Of a stretch of DNA of 64,000 nucleotides, positions 18,400 to 35,579 are shown one piece after another. Below the pieces are notes generated by a model. The model had not been told where the DNA came from, searched no databases, and saw only the letters and a list, made by a program, of their open reading frames with translations. Each line of letters begins with the position of its first letter. The stretch's first letter is position 1. The position numbers and the translations under genes were made by a program. This DNA is from Isoetes taiwanensis (lineage: Eukaryota > Streptophyta > Lycopodiopsida > Isoetales > Isoetaceae): assembly GCA_021234155.1 (NCBI GenBank), contig JAJEKV010000025.1, forward strand, positions 1,220,474 through 1,284,473, in the 5' to 3' direction.

Positions 18400-21300
18400 C
18401 CCTTCATCATCTAAGGTGAGATCATATGGTACCGCGATTCGGGTCGCCCGCCCTTGCTTTCTTGGCGGTGATTAGAACCCAATTAGTAGGGGTTTTCTTC
18501 CTCTGAGCAATCGCAAATGAAGATGAGCACTTTTAGAGTACTTTTCAGAACAAGAGATCACGCTTGGCATGCATTTAAACCTAAATTAGTACAAATCACG
18601 CCTTGGCGTGTTGGTATCTCCTATTATTGACCATGCTATGTTAATTTGAAACTAAATTATTTTGCATCCACATTTTAAGCTACATACCCTTCATGAATCC
18701 ATATTTCACACTATTTAACCTCATTGAACATTGCTATCTCCAACCTGCCTAACACCGCTATATTCTATATATAAAACAGAAAGCAAAATTATGTTCTACG
18801 TAAGCGGACAATCGAGCATTAACCGATGTTAATACTTAAAATTCATGCAAAGCATAATAACTCAAACTCATGCAAAGCATATTAAGTGAAAGGAAATATC
18901 TCAAATTCATGCAAGCATAATACTCTCCACACAAAGGTGTATTCTCAGGGCAAATTAAATACCTTGAATAGGGTTCTGGTATTACGTGGTATTCTCGATC
19001 AACGCCCTCTGAAACTTGAGAAGAGCCGGGTTTAGAGATTCCTCTTCCACCGCTTTCCTCGGCCCTGGCCCTCGACCTCGATTCGCTTTTAGAAGACATC
19101 TCCGAGTCGCTTAGTAACAGAGAGGCTCGAAGGTCGCCGGATACGCCGCCGAGCCGCCAAGAAATAGCTTTTTTAACTGCAGACGAGAAATAGAGAAATT
19201 TGAATTTCAAGAAAACACAAAATGCGGTTTGAAATATTCTTGACACATACAAATAATAATGACGTAAGACCCGTCCCCACGACTTCTTTCATTAAGTTTT
19301 TAAAATCCCGCCAAATTTATCCCCGCCTAAACGTAGTTAACCTAATCTTTTCTTCTAATTCGAATTTTCCCGCGCCAGAGTTTCCATAGCCTTCAGCTTC
19401 TCAAATCAGCTTGAGACTCAAATCAGCTTCTCAAGAATGGCTGCACTTGGTACTCATCTCATTCCAATAGCTTGAACATTAATTTCCAATAGTAGGTGTC
19501 CGAATAGCAATTTTCTCGCATCAGGTCGAAGATGAATGTTTCATGTTAACTACAAATCAGAAAAGGAAAGTAGGATTATGCAAGATCGACTCCATCGATC
19601 CGATCAGAACCGTCATGGAATTCCGCCGGGATAAGTATGTCCGAAGTTACGTTGATTAATCAAGGCGCTATGGATGAAGCTTTACTCGCAGACACCCGGT
19701 GGGGATACGGTTGGAGAAAGTGTTGGAACATTTGTTGCATGGCCAAGAAACCGCTTTTAAAAAGGTATGTAACATGTATTACATTGTAGAAATATAGAAG
19801 TAGACAAAATTTGTTGTATTCATTGGAAAAAGATTACAATTGTATATAATCTGGATAAACCGATAAAACCGCATAAAAATCCCAGACTATTGTTTCAAGC
19901 CCGGCCCATTGAGTAGCCGGGCTATCGATACTCCCATTTCCATTGCAGGGCATAGTGAATTCTTCTCGTAAAACCCCAAAGAAAAACACCTGTGCTCTAG
20001 CTCCACCACCCCGCCACCGCTCCACCTCCACCTCCCCGCCCTCCTCCCCGCTCCACCTCCTGCTCCATTGGTTGAACCTCCAATGCATCGAGATAGCGCC
20101 TGTGTAGTGGTTCCATTGGTTGAGCCATCTCCATTGCATCGTGATACCGCCTCGTGGTAGTGGTTCGTGTTGGGGCATCCGGGCATAGAGGCTAACCACT
20201 AAGAAACGCAGCCCTCATTTTGAATCTCGAAGCCGACGGATGCGTAGATTCACTCGATCAATGCATGTACTGCATTCTCAAGTGATTAGATAAGAGGGCG
20301 AGCCCCGCGGCGACAGCAAGGGCCCTGCAGCCCAGATCTATCATTGCCCTCGCTCGGCCGCCATCATCATTACTTGATCCAAGTACTCCGTGGGTTGCAA
20401 GATCGGTGCTCTCGGCCGAATCGGGTGCTCGGCCGCGGTTCAACCGACCGAGATTGGAGCCAAAACCGAGCAGGGCCGTGTGATTGCTGGCCCAAATGTA
20501 ATTCCAATCCATCTTCGCCACCAACCGGGTGATTAATGTAACCCGCATCTATCAATAGGAAGTGAGTTGAGACGATTCACCGGGCGTGTTATATTTCTTT
20601 ATTTATAAACTTAGAAACTAAGAGACACGCGCCGTGTTTAGCGTAAAAGTTGAAAGTAGGGATACAATTGTTTGCACGCCGTAAACCGCTATATAGGAAA
20701 ACTATACACGCCATGCATTCATAAGCCGGTGCGGTAAATAATTGCCCGGCCTTTATCTATTTACTTATCTATCCATGCATGTGTTTTTTTCCCTCCTCCT
20801 CACGAATGCACGCCGGCGTGTATTCATGTTGAAGGCTAAGATTACCTAAAACACGCTTTAGCGTGTTTCAAATATTATCTTCGATTTTTCTAATGCTTTC
20901 TACTACACATTCATAATAGAAACTTGCATGCAATAGCATGATTAATTCAGAAGAGAAACTCAAGAATTTACTCGAATAAAAAGAAGCGTATGAAGTTTAT
21001 AAAAACTATTCTGGTTTTCATAAACATCATCCGCTTCCTCCGCCGAAAGCAAATGCAAAAGCTTGTCTTCTTGGATTAAACCCGCCATTGAGATGATACT
21101 TAAAACTAAATGAAAACTAACCTTGAGTTCGAGGCTGGAAGGAGGATAGATGCTTGTGGTTTTAATTCGAGGCTTTTCGATTTAGCGGACCTTAGTCCTC
21201 TCGCTTTTGGTTTTAATTTCGAAGTCTCCCATGTCCTCTCGCTACGATGCTGAGAACAAAAGGCGGAGTCTTTTAGTAAGTTAGGAATTGCCAAACCAAA

Positions 21301-22130
21301 CATCTAACATTGATAAATATAAATCTGCTCACCAAGATTTCGGACGGCGGATCCAAACACATGACAAGCGAAACCGCAAATCGTATGAAGGAAGGAAGAA
21401 AATGTAGGAACTTTGAGAGCGTAAAATGGATTTATATAGGCACAATTAGAAATAAGTTAGCGTGAATAATTGATTGCTTGAATTAACACACCGGGCGCAC
21501 GGCCTTCCCTTCCCGCATATGACATGTATATGGTATATATGGAGAATATTGCATTTCATGCAATAAATTCTCACCAAGATTTTATTCCATTCATTGCATT
21601 GAAAAAAAAAAGAATTTCAAATTTTATATAGGCTAAATTAAAATAATTTTAAAGGCAAAATTATCAAGGCTAAAAATGACTTGTTGAGTTGGGGAATTGT
21701 TTTAGGTCAGATAGGAAAATTTCCTATACCGCCGTGATTGATTTATAGTGTTCCTAGACTTTGTTGACACAAAATGCGAGACAAAATTTTGGAGAAAACA
21801 CTTTGGAGACAAAATGCTTGAGAAAAAAGCAGTTTGATTTCATTCAAAATATTTTTATGTACGTAAAAAACTGCTTTGAAGAAAACTGTTTGAAGAAAAA
21901 AAGTTTGTGAAGAAAACTATTTGATTTCATTCAAAATTGATATGTACAGATGCCAAGAATGGTTTTACAAAATGCAGAAGGCTTTACAAAATGCCCGGTT
22001 ATTTTACAAGATGCACCGGATCTCAGATCATTGATCTTCCACGCCTGGAACAAAGAAGAAAGAAAGGTGTTAGAAAAGAAAGAAAGGTGAAAAAAAAATA
22101 AAAACAGGACATGCAAACCCCGGCTCATCT
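18400..22130. other. CACTA interior without a recognised gene
   Basis: I find only short open frames and scattered CACGCC-type palindromes. The Gly/Arg-rich frames at 19834-20199 arise from CCACCTCC low complexity. No RNA gene or transposase motif was seen. Confidence 0.4.
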
Positions 22131-22154
22131 CTCACCATTCTAAAAACCGGGTCG

Positions 22155-22345
22155 AATTCTCGACCTTCCTCCTCATCCTCTTCCTCCCCCTCCTCCTCCT
22201 CTTCCTCCTCCTCCTCTTCTTCGGAGATTTCATTCTCTCGTTTCGTGGTCAAGCCAACCCCAAGCAGAGCGTTTCATGCTCTTGGGAGGACATCTCCTCC
22301 TCTTCCTCCAACTCCTCCTCTTCCTCCTCTTCCTCCTCTTCGTAA
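22155..22345. repeat. CCT/TCC low-complexity tract
   Basis: Two blocks of (CTC/TCC)n with few interruptions. The Glu-run and Pro-run frames read from it are compositional artefacts. Confidence 0.9.
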
Positions 22346-23095
22346 TCGAGGAATCGAGGAGCTCAACTCCTCCTCTTCAAAATCAAAGATCATCCTCCGA
22401 ATCGGAATCGAGGAGAATTTGGCAAGGAAATCGATGAGCGGGGAAGAGAGGGGTTTTTCAACCCGACGCCTCTTTGACGAGACCTCGGGTTCTTCATAAA
22501 GCGCCGAGGCTTTTAACGCTTCATGGCGGGCGTAAAAAAAAATTGGGATGAGAATGGTCTTGAGAGCGTGAACCGGATTTATATAGGGTTAATTAGCTCT
22601 TAGCGTGAATAATTAATTGCCTCAAATAGCACGCCAGCGCATTTAAATTCCCCGCCTATATTATCTAGGGTATATTATTATGGATAATAAATTCTCACGC
22701 CTATTAGTTATATGTCTTTTTCAGAATCATATATCCAAATTTTCGATAATTAAAATTTGATATATTTATATAAATGTCATTTCCTTGTTGTTGCCATGAA
22801 AATTTTGTTTTAAATGATTTCGTTTACGCCCATTGTTATTATTATATTAAACCTATTTCCAAGGAATTTCTTGCTTTTAAAAATTTTGATTTACCTCTAC
22901 ATATTCCATAAATGTACATTACTTTTTTTATCTTATGGTGTAATAATTTTTCTTACTCATTGACTAAAAAGGGTGCAATTTGCCTAGGTCAATGGTGCCC
23001 CTCCAACTCAAGATGGTGAAAAGAGCAATATCAATGAAAACCAACTCCTAGCAAGAATGTTGAAAAAAACAATTAGTCCTCTATAGTAGGGTGCA

Positions 23096-25830
23096 ATGGA
23101 GGAACAAGAAGGTGAGAATCATGCACAAGTGCAACAAGGAAATAGTAGGCCAAGGAGTCATTGTGCTAGCGATCCCCGGTCAAGTCAAGTTAATGATGAA
23201 AGGCTAGGGGAAGACAATATTGGTATTGCAATTTCATGTTGGAAGACAACTGGAAAGGTAAAGGTTTGGGTGACAAGGAATGTTTTGGTTGTGTCAAGCA
23301 ATTGAGGTTCCTTGCATCATGGCATGGCCTATAAGTAGTGTTCAATTTGTGGAGGATTATATTTTTCCAGAGCCCGAGGTTGTTGGGGACAATGATTGTC
23401 TTGATATTGATCCATTGGCGCTTGGAACTCTAAACCTAGGCAAAAGGGGAGAAGTATCAGTTGCCGACATTATCCTAGCAAAAGAGCCAAGTTGATTAGT
23501 GACACCAAACGTGAGACAATGGTGAAGGTTAGGGGCTCCGATTGTTGTTGGAGTGATTGTATGCAATTCTTCACAATAGAACAATTGGTGGAAGCAAGAG
23601 CCACTTTTCAAGAGTACACCGTTGATGAGAGGAGGACCTACATGTACACAATCTTCGAAAGCATGCACTTCAAGATGAAAGAAACCCAAACAGAAAAAGA
23701 TACCCTTTGCTAGGCAAATGGATATGTGCAAGAGCATGGCAGAGTATCCATGCAATTCCAACTTCTTCATGGCATAATTGGCAAAAAAAACAAAAGAGGG
23801 GAACAGATTGCTTTACATGGAAATAATGGTTTGTTGAGACCAATAGCCTAGGACCCCGGCTGCCGTGGGAGATATTTGAAAAATATATTGATTTCAATGC
23901 AGAGTCTATGCCACACAAAAAGGTAAGGGATGAAAAGGGAAGAGGTTGTTGAGAAAAGGTTGCCATCACATTGTACTCAAAAGAGTATTTTGGAAGAAGT
24001 GAATTCCCTACTTCGAGAATTGGGAATTCTTCCAATATCCCAACCTAGCTTTAGTAGGTTATGGAAGAAGCATTTCAATCATGTCACCATAGCAACTTCA
24101 AACAACTTTGCAAAGTGCAATTTATGTGCTAAGTTGAAGGAGACTCTTGATAAGACCAGGCAACCTAGTCAAAGGGCTAGGATAAGGGAGCATATGAAGG
24201 ACCATATGGTGACCAACTATCATGTAGATCATGTTATTGGATGTGGAGGACTTTATCCGCATTGGAACCCAATAACTATTTATGTATTATACATGACAAG
24301 ATGGACCAGCAAAAGACTTGTCTTCCACAATTCAAGTACATACCAAAGTCATGTGGAAGATCATACCCTTTACAGATCTCAATGACTGGGGCAATCTTGC
24401 ATGGGCGTAATCAAACCTACTATGGCCATTTTAGTTTGGAGTTGTGGAGTGATGGTCCGTGATTTTCATATTGGGAGTATCATGAGGTGTTTGAGAAACT
24501 ATGAAAATGGATACAATGGTCACCTCCGGGACCTTACAACTAGCTGAGGCACTACATAGAGCATTGTTAGATGGAAACCCTAACAATATTGAAAAGTTCA
24601 AAGAAGGCAAGGTTTAGGAAGCATGGGTCTAATGAACATGTTGGAGCTTCAACTTCACGTGCTAAACCTCAAGATCTACCCAAAAGGTTTCTCTTGCAAC
24701 TTGATAATTGTGTTGGCCAAAATAAGAACGGTGGATGTTTTCTTTCCTATCCTACTTAACAGTTGTGGGGATATTTGAAAGAGTTAATTTAGGGTTTTAT
24801 GTAGGGCATACCCATGAGGATGTGGATGCATTATTTGGCAAATATAGTTGTATATCAAGCAGCAAACAAAGGACCAACTTTCCTAGGCTAATGGAAATCT
24901 TGCATGAATGCACTACTCCAAACCCTATAGCTTCTCTCATAGAAGAAGTGCCCGATTGGAAGAGCTTTGTGGATGGTTATACATTGGATCTTGAAGGTCA
25001 TTCCAGCCTCCTGTAGTTCACTTTTTGGGTGAGAGATGGGATTCCAATCTTCCAATGGAAGATGAGACCTTCGTGAGGATGAGTGGAGAGGAGGGGAGGA
25101 AATATGGTAGAGATGAGAATGGCAAGCCTATGATACCTCTAGGTCAACCAAAAGCTTTAAAACCCATCAAGAAGTGAAGCAATTGGGATTGACTAAGGAA
25201 GGAATCCAAGACTATATAAAGCATTGGCAAACCAATCCAGATGACACCAACCGTGCCTTGGTGGCTTATGGGAAGAAGGTGATTAACCTGTTGGGGAGAT
25301 AGACACATCCTCAGGATGAATTGAAAGAAGGGTGGTTGCCTAAAACTAGGTGGAAGACCTTAAAGGTGTGCTGAGGATTTTGATGACACCGTAAGTAGCA
25401 TTCGCAAGCAATATGCTCCTCCTCCTTCCGACAAACACTATGTTGGTCCTAAGAACAATAGGCCAAAGTTTCTAGGCATGGATGCTTATGAACCTTCCAA
25501 TCGACTTGGAATGCCACCAATTTGTGGTAGTAAAGCCAGCAGATTTAGATACATATCCAAAGGTGGTTGGGGTTCACTATCTCGATATTTGCAAAGAAGA
25601 AGGTAATATTAACTTCAACCATGTGCGGTGGTGGAATGGTGGTGTCCGGTGCATCGCCTTGACCAACGATTCGGATAAAGAAAGGTACTCAGATTGTTGG
25701 ACAAAGAAATGGAGGAGAAACTGAAAGGATCCCGATCTTTGGCTAGACTATGAAAGTGTTTTGTACTCATGGACTCCAAACACTATTCCAGCTAGAAAAT
25801 GCGAGAATTACAATACCTCGGGATGATGGG
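23096..25830 (+). pseudogene. DUF7869-type protein, decayed, inside the CACTA element
   Basis: A plus-strand gene broken into several frames. The N-terminal pieces (23096-23713) are unrecognised. 23930-24385 holds FSRLWKKHF followed by CNLCAKL, the Cys-containing block usual before DUF7869. 24571-25016 gives LQLDNCVGQNKN, then after a one-base shift GIFERVNLGFYVGHTHEDVDALF, the hallmark of DUF7869 proteins. A C-terminal part at 25482-25830 reads through a stop near 25724. These proteins form large families in plants, oomycetes and algae with an RNase H-like appearance; their function is not established. At least four frameshifts or stops make this copy a pseudogene. It may be a nested or captured sequence. 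Confidence 0.7.
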
Positions 25831-25839
25831 GAAGAAGGC

Positions 25840-27430
25840 TATGATATCATTGGGGGTGCTTGAAGAAAGTTGAATAACTATGTAAATTTTTGTTATCACG
25901 TTTTTATGATATGGTGCTATATTGTGAAATATTGACTATTTTGTAAATAACATGATATTACGTTTTCATAATTTTGAGGTGAAATGTGTGAATTTGAATA
26001 TGCTACTAAAAACATGCAATATGAAATTTGTCCCAAAATTAAGACATAAACCCAATTTAATTGAATGATGGTTTAGCGATCACATCTAAGTTTTTTCATG
26101 GGTGTTGAAGCCCCCCGCCACGCTACAATGAACTCTTGAAACCCGCAGCCGTTCACATGCTGCTGACCTTTTTTGTGTGCAAAATTTTCTTGTATGGTCT
26201 GCTGAATTCACCCGGTTGGTTAAGCCCTTCTCAACCAGACACAAAATTCGACTTCACCAAGGAGTGGAGGGCGCGATGTTGAATGGAATTTTCTAAGTCT
26301 GTGATGAATGGCCCAAGTCTTTGTCTCAATTAAAAAAACTCTTTCATGTGAACGGCCCATAATATTCATCAGTTGAGCATAGCAGACAAGAACCAAATAA
26401 ATAGAGCAGATATAGATCAAATAATAGAGCAGACAATTTATTTATTTCAACATCTTTTCTGTTATTTTGTAGTGCAATAATAGAGCTTACTTTTTTTCTC
26501 AGATTCTTACCGTCACTTTTGTATGGATGTAGAAATCTAACTTCGTTTTATTTCTTATTTGCAGATTCTACCATCAAAAGGCATAATGATATTATCCTAC
26601 TTCCTCCATTTTAAGCTTGGAGGAGCACAATTTAGTGGGTGATTTTCTAGGCTTGAGCTAGGACATCTTATGTATTCATATAGATTATTCATGATATAAT
26701 AATGGCCCAAAATTCAATCTTTGTAACATGATGGTTAATGACATCTCTAATGTACCGCTATCATGAGTAACTAATAACTTGCAAGATAATCGTGTATTAC
26801 AGTGCATCGCTATCATGTATCTGGTCTCAATTCTGAAATTCCTAGGCGACATTTTTAAATTTGTTATGTTCTTACTCTACTTTCTTCAACAACCCGATCA
26901 GGGTCGTCCATGTCTCTGAGATTGATGGCTGAAATGAGCCTGCAAACCTTCATTTTGAGAGAATGGCCTGCCGGGGCAAATTCTGGAGTGTCAACTACGG
27001 CCTCCGCCTAATGGCCTTGGCGTCAACCCAGCGAGCCATTCCCTTATACATACAAGGGCAGTACGGTAATTACCAAAATTTGCAGGAGCATTTTGGCAGT
27101 TTCCTAAAATTATATTAGGTGGGTTGATTAGTTTTGCTCATTTATATTTGGTCTTGGAGAGGGTGAAGCCTACGGACTTTTCCACAGTTTTTAGCCATTA
27201 GACAAACCCCTTATGGCCAATATACGATCATTTTCTTTGCAATATTAATACCAAAAGAAGGTTCATAACATGTTGCGAAAATTCCCATGCATTTCAAAAA
27301 CATGAGAAAACTTCTATATGGCCTCTTACTATTTGTAGCCATGGAAACCATTCAGATCCCATCTTTATAGCTTGAATCTGGAATTATCCATTACACACAA
27401 TGAACATCAGTACAACCAATTAGTGCTAGT
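25840..27430. other. CACTA interior, right part, no recognised gene
   Basis: AT-rich sequence with no frame above 70 codons. I see no domain, RNA gene or clear repeat. Confidence 0.4.
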
Positions 27431-27965
27431 CCTTCCTTTGTGATATTCATAATATCACTATATGAACTGACACAACATTTGGACACAACTACTAGCACAA
27501 TATTTGACAACATTGATGATAGTGATAGTAACATCTATTATGGAAACATTGATGGAATTTATGACACTAATGGTGCTATTATATTTAATGCCAATACCAC
27601 CACCTATAATGTTAGTATTGGGCACTGACACTAATAATGATCTTATATGTGTAACTAATAACAACATCTATAACATCATTAGTGGGTACTGACATTGATA
27701 CTGATGTTATATGTGTAACAACTACTGGCACTATACTTGATGCTAACACCACCTATAACGTCACTAATGGGCACTGACACTAACACTGATGCTATATATG
27801 TAACAACTGATGGCGCTATAATTGGTGCTAATAGCAACATCTATAGTGGCATAGCAAAGTTACTGACAATATTGGTGACACTAAGAGTGAGGCTATAGGT
27901 GACACAAAATGTGGCACCTGTAGCAAGATCATGTGTATATTTTCTAATGTTTAAGTGACGTTTTG
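27430..27965. repeat. Right subterminal repeat zone of the CACTA element
   Basis: Recurring motifs such as CTATAACGTCACTAATG, GGCACTGACACTAA and ATGTAACAACT over about 500 bp lead into the right terminal inverted repeat. They are the inverted relatives of the left zone. Confidence 0.8.
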
Positions 27966-27996
27966 ATGACACTAATGAACCCATTCTCTTGTAGTG

Positions 27997-30556
<2,560 letters not shown>

Positions 30557-32971
30557 CTAAACATGTATAATTACGCTACAACGATGCCCGAGAACATTCG
30601 TGGTTGGGGGCATCGATCCAAGCCGGGCCGAGTTTGCAATGTGTGGATTTCCAATGGAAAGCTTTGCTTTGAAGCAAGCGAGCGATTCTTCACAGAAAAC
30701 TTTGCTTTGAAGCAAAGAATGCGATGGTACTATAGCATGAATAGCAGAAATAGACAGCGGTTGCATCTAAAAACATTGACATTTATGCGGCAAATAGCTG
30801 AATCTTATTTGGATTTCTTGGCGTTCAAGTAAACCTGGATATCAAATAAGCATGGTCGGATCGAGGCTTTACCTCCAATGTCGGATTTGCGGAGCGTAAA
30901 TCGTGGACATAACCATATCTAAGAGACTCTTCAAAATTTGGTAGGGTTTAAGGCATCAAAGATAGTGTAGCTAACCACGGCAACATCGTTGGATGTGAGG
31001 GCTTCAACTCCGTGTGACAAAGTTGCATGAGCTGAATCACCCAAGCATAGCCTTTACTTCCCGAATAACATTTGCATTTGCAGGTCCGATTCGTGGGAAT
31101 CTATTCCACCCATCTCTTGCCATCTCTTGGCAAGGCTATTGGCTTATCACATGTAAGCTCCCTCTTTCCAGTTTTTAGAATGTAACTTAATCTCTAGTCA
31201 TGGCTGTGTCTTGGCCCTTCCTCTTTTCGTAGCATGGGAGCAGATATTGGATCGAGTGCTATTGCAATTTGTTTGTGCTGGGAAAATTTTCCTGGAATAT
31301 GAAGGTTTGTTTCTATGCGTCGCTATATTGAAACTTTTTAGGTTCTGGTCCACTTCTTAGTCTGTGCATAAATGTAGAGAATTGCTCAATGGAGTGCAAA
31401 TGGAGTTAAAACTATCTAGCAAGCAACAACGATACTTCTCCTACATTCCAATATTTCTGAACATTTTCTCTTTTTCTTTTTACTGATCTTTTTGTTCCCT
31501 GATTTTTAACAGAGAACCAAGCACTGGCTATGGCGTTCATCTTTGATGGGGTTGCCTAACCCGAGGTGCACACTTTGCTGCAATTCTAGCTATGCCACGT
31601 GTCCTGCCACGTAAGCCAAATAAATCATGTCCATCGGATCCTTTATTTTCAGCATCTACGGTTGGAGAAATTCAAAAAACTCTAGAAAATTAGTCTGGCT
31701 CCAGAAAATTAGTCTCCTCACTCCCGCATACCGAACGCTTGCTGCATACGGCATTGTGAATAGCATCTTGGCTTTTGGTCTCCAATCTGTTGTTGTCATT
31801 TTCTTTCTTAGATTCTAAAGCATATTTCGTTTCCGAGTTTCTACCATCGCCCACCTCTTGCTTACGTTTGATGTTCCGATCATCCTTGTTTCTGGGGTTC
31901 GAGAAGCTTCTGGAGGCAGAGCCAGTTCCCTTGCGATGGTGGTCAGCAGCCATTGCGTGCAAGAAGAATACAACAAAGGTGTGAGCATTTGTGTTATCGG
32001 CATTTGAGCATGAGGCACAATAAAAGGGTTCTCTGGATAACTATGGCGGTAACTATGAGGCGATGGTGGCGCCCTTTTCCATCATCAGAGAAATGAGTTA
32101 GCTCGCAACGGACTTCAAGGCACTTACCGGATGCCAACCAGCGGAATCTGCCTCCCTTAATCTTGCATCTATTTCTTCTTTAAAATGTTCATCCCAAAGA
32201 GGGCAAATACCCGATTGCGTTGGTCAAAGATAAGAGAGTTTTGCCTCGCTTACATTCTTTACTTGCTCTGCGTCGACGCGGTTAACTATGTGTCTTTGCT
32301 GTATTGGAGATCGTGATTGCCCAATGTGCTTCATCACGGGTAAGTGACCTCCACCACCAAATCCTAATGCTCAAAGTAATCATTAGCTTGGTGACTCCAA
32401 GCAAAAGGGAGGCAATGGAATCGATGCCCCAATTTTGCTTGGACCTCTACTTTGGCCTCACTGATCTTTGCATGATCACATATCAAGACTTTATCAAAGA
32501 CGTGGAGCATTATGCGGTTTTATGCCCCTCACTTGCGGGCTGCCTAGGATTGGGTCGGGGGCTCTGTTTTGGTGAGATGGACTAGCCCGTGATTCTTTGC
32601 TTCATGTGTATCGGTGCTTGGCCGCTCTTGCGGCGCAAGCCTTGTGACCTGGCGTGGCTTGGTTGGTGTGGCTGATTTAGGAAGCGGGCGGTTGTGGATC
32701 TTCGGGGGATTCACGACTGCGGCCTCTCGATTCCTCGACTCGGTACAAGCTATTTCAAAGCTTTACGGTGTTCGGGGATTAGTAGAGCGGAAGTTTGCCA
32801 TTTGGCGGGACTTTCGGGTGTTGTAGATGGTGAAGGTCGGTTTGTACAGCCAGTAGAGTTGCAGTTTTTCCGTGAGTTTGTTGTGGAGTGTCGAGGTATC
32901 ATTTGTCTCTTTGGGGGGGTTCTCCTTCCTCCTCACTTGCTTTGTAACATTGCTTTGTAACTTGCTTGCCG
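30557..32971. other. Spacer between the two GGPPS 3' halves, no recognised gene
   Basis: Contains a short internal repeat (ctttgctttgaagcaa near 30,661 and 30,703) and several frames of 60-120 codons, none with a motif I know. 31627-31980 can be read on both strands without a clear protein signature. Confidence 0.4.
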
Positions 32972-33648
<677 letters not shown>

Positions 33649-33649
33649 A

Positions 33650-34490
33650 GAAATAAATTAGAATAACATTATAAAATAGAATAAAAAGAATAATATTTTT
33701 AAATGTCCTAAGATGTCAACATGTTTAACCGTACACCACATTTGACTTTACATTGCAACTTATTTGTTCGAAACTTCAACCAACAATTGAAAAAAAAGGT
33801 ATAGTTGACATAGCCCCCCCTTCTTTTTTTTTTTAAATTACGTCATCATGATCTATACAATCTTATTTTGTAGGTTTATTGGGCCAAAGATGCTGATGGA
33901 CCCCTTTATCCCTTATTTGAGCTCATCAAATTTGGTTGCCAACTTTTCATGATCATCCTATACCACCTTAGAAGTTTTGCTACATACAAGTCCCTTGTTC
34001 TTGTTATTTAAGGACTATATGAAGCCAACCGTTGTCTATTGAGTGAGTGCAAAGTTGTTGTAGTCCAAAATACTTCTTAGTTGTTGTAGTCCAAAATACT
34101 TCTTATGCTGTATGTGAAATATTGTCTTTGTTAGATTTATATTTCTTGAGATTCTCGTAGCGACTCTATCTAATTTAACGAATGTAGATAGTCGAGTGGG
34201 AGGCCAACCCATTAAAAAATTAACTCCAAACCAAAAGTCAACTCCAAATTGAGACTTAAACATAAAGTCAAAGTCATATGTAGGGGCTACATCAACTTGA
34301 ATGTATCTATTCTAGGGAATTGCCATAGTCGCCTTTATGCAAAATCAACTGAAAAATTACAATGAAAGTCTGAAGTAAAAGCCAAAGAGAAAGCGAAAGT
34401 CGAATCTTTGTATGGGCCTACTCATGAAAATCATTTCTGAAAAATATCAAAACGAACACAAAGTTAAATCAAATGTGAAGCTAAGCTCAT
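33650..34490. other. Non-coding stretch, nothing recognised
   Basis: AT-rich, with a T-tract near 33,820 and a duplicated gttgttgtagtccaaaatac near 34,060-34,100. No gene or RNA seen. Confidence 0.4.
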
Positions 34491-34499
34491 CAAATAAGA

Positions 34500-35085
34500 T
34501 ATGAAGGTCTTAGCGTCAAGATTTCTTCAATATTCCCTTAAATTCCCTAGAATTCCATGAATATTCCTTTAAATGTATCACATTCCACGGATTCCCTTAC
34601 GTCCCGTAAGGATTTCATTAGATCTCTCAAGACTCCATTGAGACTTTCCAATATTATAGCTGATCCATTCAAATTCCTCCAGAGTTCGATAAGACGTGAC
34701 ATCGAGTGTAGAAGATGCTCCCTAGATTCCTTTAGCACTCCCGTAGATTCTCTTAAATTTTCATCCTCAAGCTTCCCATCGATATTCTCTAACATTTTGT
34801 CTAAGATTCCCTTAGTGTCCTCTAAAATTTCATCACGGTTCCCTTAGATTCCCTCGACATTCCACAAGATGTTTTTCATATTTTCATGATTCCTACATAT
34901 TCTCTCTCATTCTTCAAGGTCTTTTTTAAATTATTAAGTTCCTTCATTATTCCCTTAGGTTGAGAAGGATCCCCTCAAGATTCTCTAAGATTCCATATAG
35001 ATTCTCTTATATTTCACCAAGATTCACTTAAATTCCCCAATACTCTGTCAAGGTTCACTTACATCAAGATTCTTGAATATTCTCG
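34500..35085. repeat. Degenerate GATTCC minisatellite, array 1
   Basis: Rows of diverged units built on AGATTCCCTTAGATTC-like sequence. The 60-100-codon frames here are by-products. A longer array of the same family is at 38275-39165 and a short stretch near 41,340-41,480. Confidence 0.75.
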
Positions 35086-35250
35086 TCTTTTAGTATGCTA
35101 ACATTACATGGGAATAACGTATGAGTTGGAATTGTCCCTTTGTCGTCTTCATCTCTAGTTTCAAAGCAATAATATTAGGAAAATTAAGTAAGTGCATTTA
35201 CATATTCCAAGCAATTATATTGAAGCATGAAGAATTGGTTGAAAATTGCA

Positions 35251-35570
35251 AGATTCATAAGATACCCTTATGCCCATCATGTCGGACAATCTTCATGCAT
35301 AGCCAAACAACTATCAAATGCTTGCATCACATATAAGGGCACCTAAAAGGTAATAGTTACAAAATAACATCTAGAGAGTTCTTTATGGAAGTTTCTTGCA
35401 AGAGGTCTTAAAGATTCATAGCATACCCTTATGCCCATCATGTCTGACAATCTTCATGCATAGCCAAACAATTATCAAATGGTCGCATCCCATATAAGGG
35501 TACCTAAAAGGTAATACTTACAAAATAACATCTAAAGAGTTTTTTATAGAAGTTTCTTGCAAGAAGATAA
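35251..35570. repeat. Tandem duplication, 161-bp units
   Basis: Units at 35251-35411 and 35412-about 35570 both contain cccttatgcccatcatgt, cttcatgcatagccaaacaa and gaagtttcttgcaaga; they differ at scattered positions. No coding sense. Confidence 0.9.
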
Positions 35571-35579
35571 TCGCTCATT

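Larger units (their letters stand above)
10826..27996. mobile_element. CACTA (En/Spm) DNA transposon, 17.2 kb, inserted in the LTR
   Basis: Both ends carry a 31-bp terminal inverted repeat that begins CACTACAAGAGAA and differs at only two positions between ends (10826-10856 and 27966-27996). It is flanked by a perfect 3-bp duplication AGT (10823-10825 and 27997-27999). Both ends continue into hundreds of bases of short subterminal motifs. I see no CACTA transposase of the Transposase_21 type, so it is probably non-autonomous. The interior carries decayed gene-like pieces (HAD phosphatase, ParB/methyltransferase-like, DUF7869) and may include nested insertions. Terminus and TSD evidence is direct. 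Confidence 0.92.

Noticed and set aside
19834-20199. Gly/Arg-rich frames that might suggest a protein
   Set aside because: They come from CCACCTCC low complexity read in several frames, with no domain.
22070-22499. Poly-Glu and Pro-rich frames
   Set aside because: Simple CTC/TCC repeat.
11000-27900. CRISPR-like repeat array in the CACTA subterminal zones
   Set aside because: Repeats are degenerate, without uniform spacers, in a plant transposon; they are subterminal transposase-binding-type motifs.
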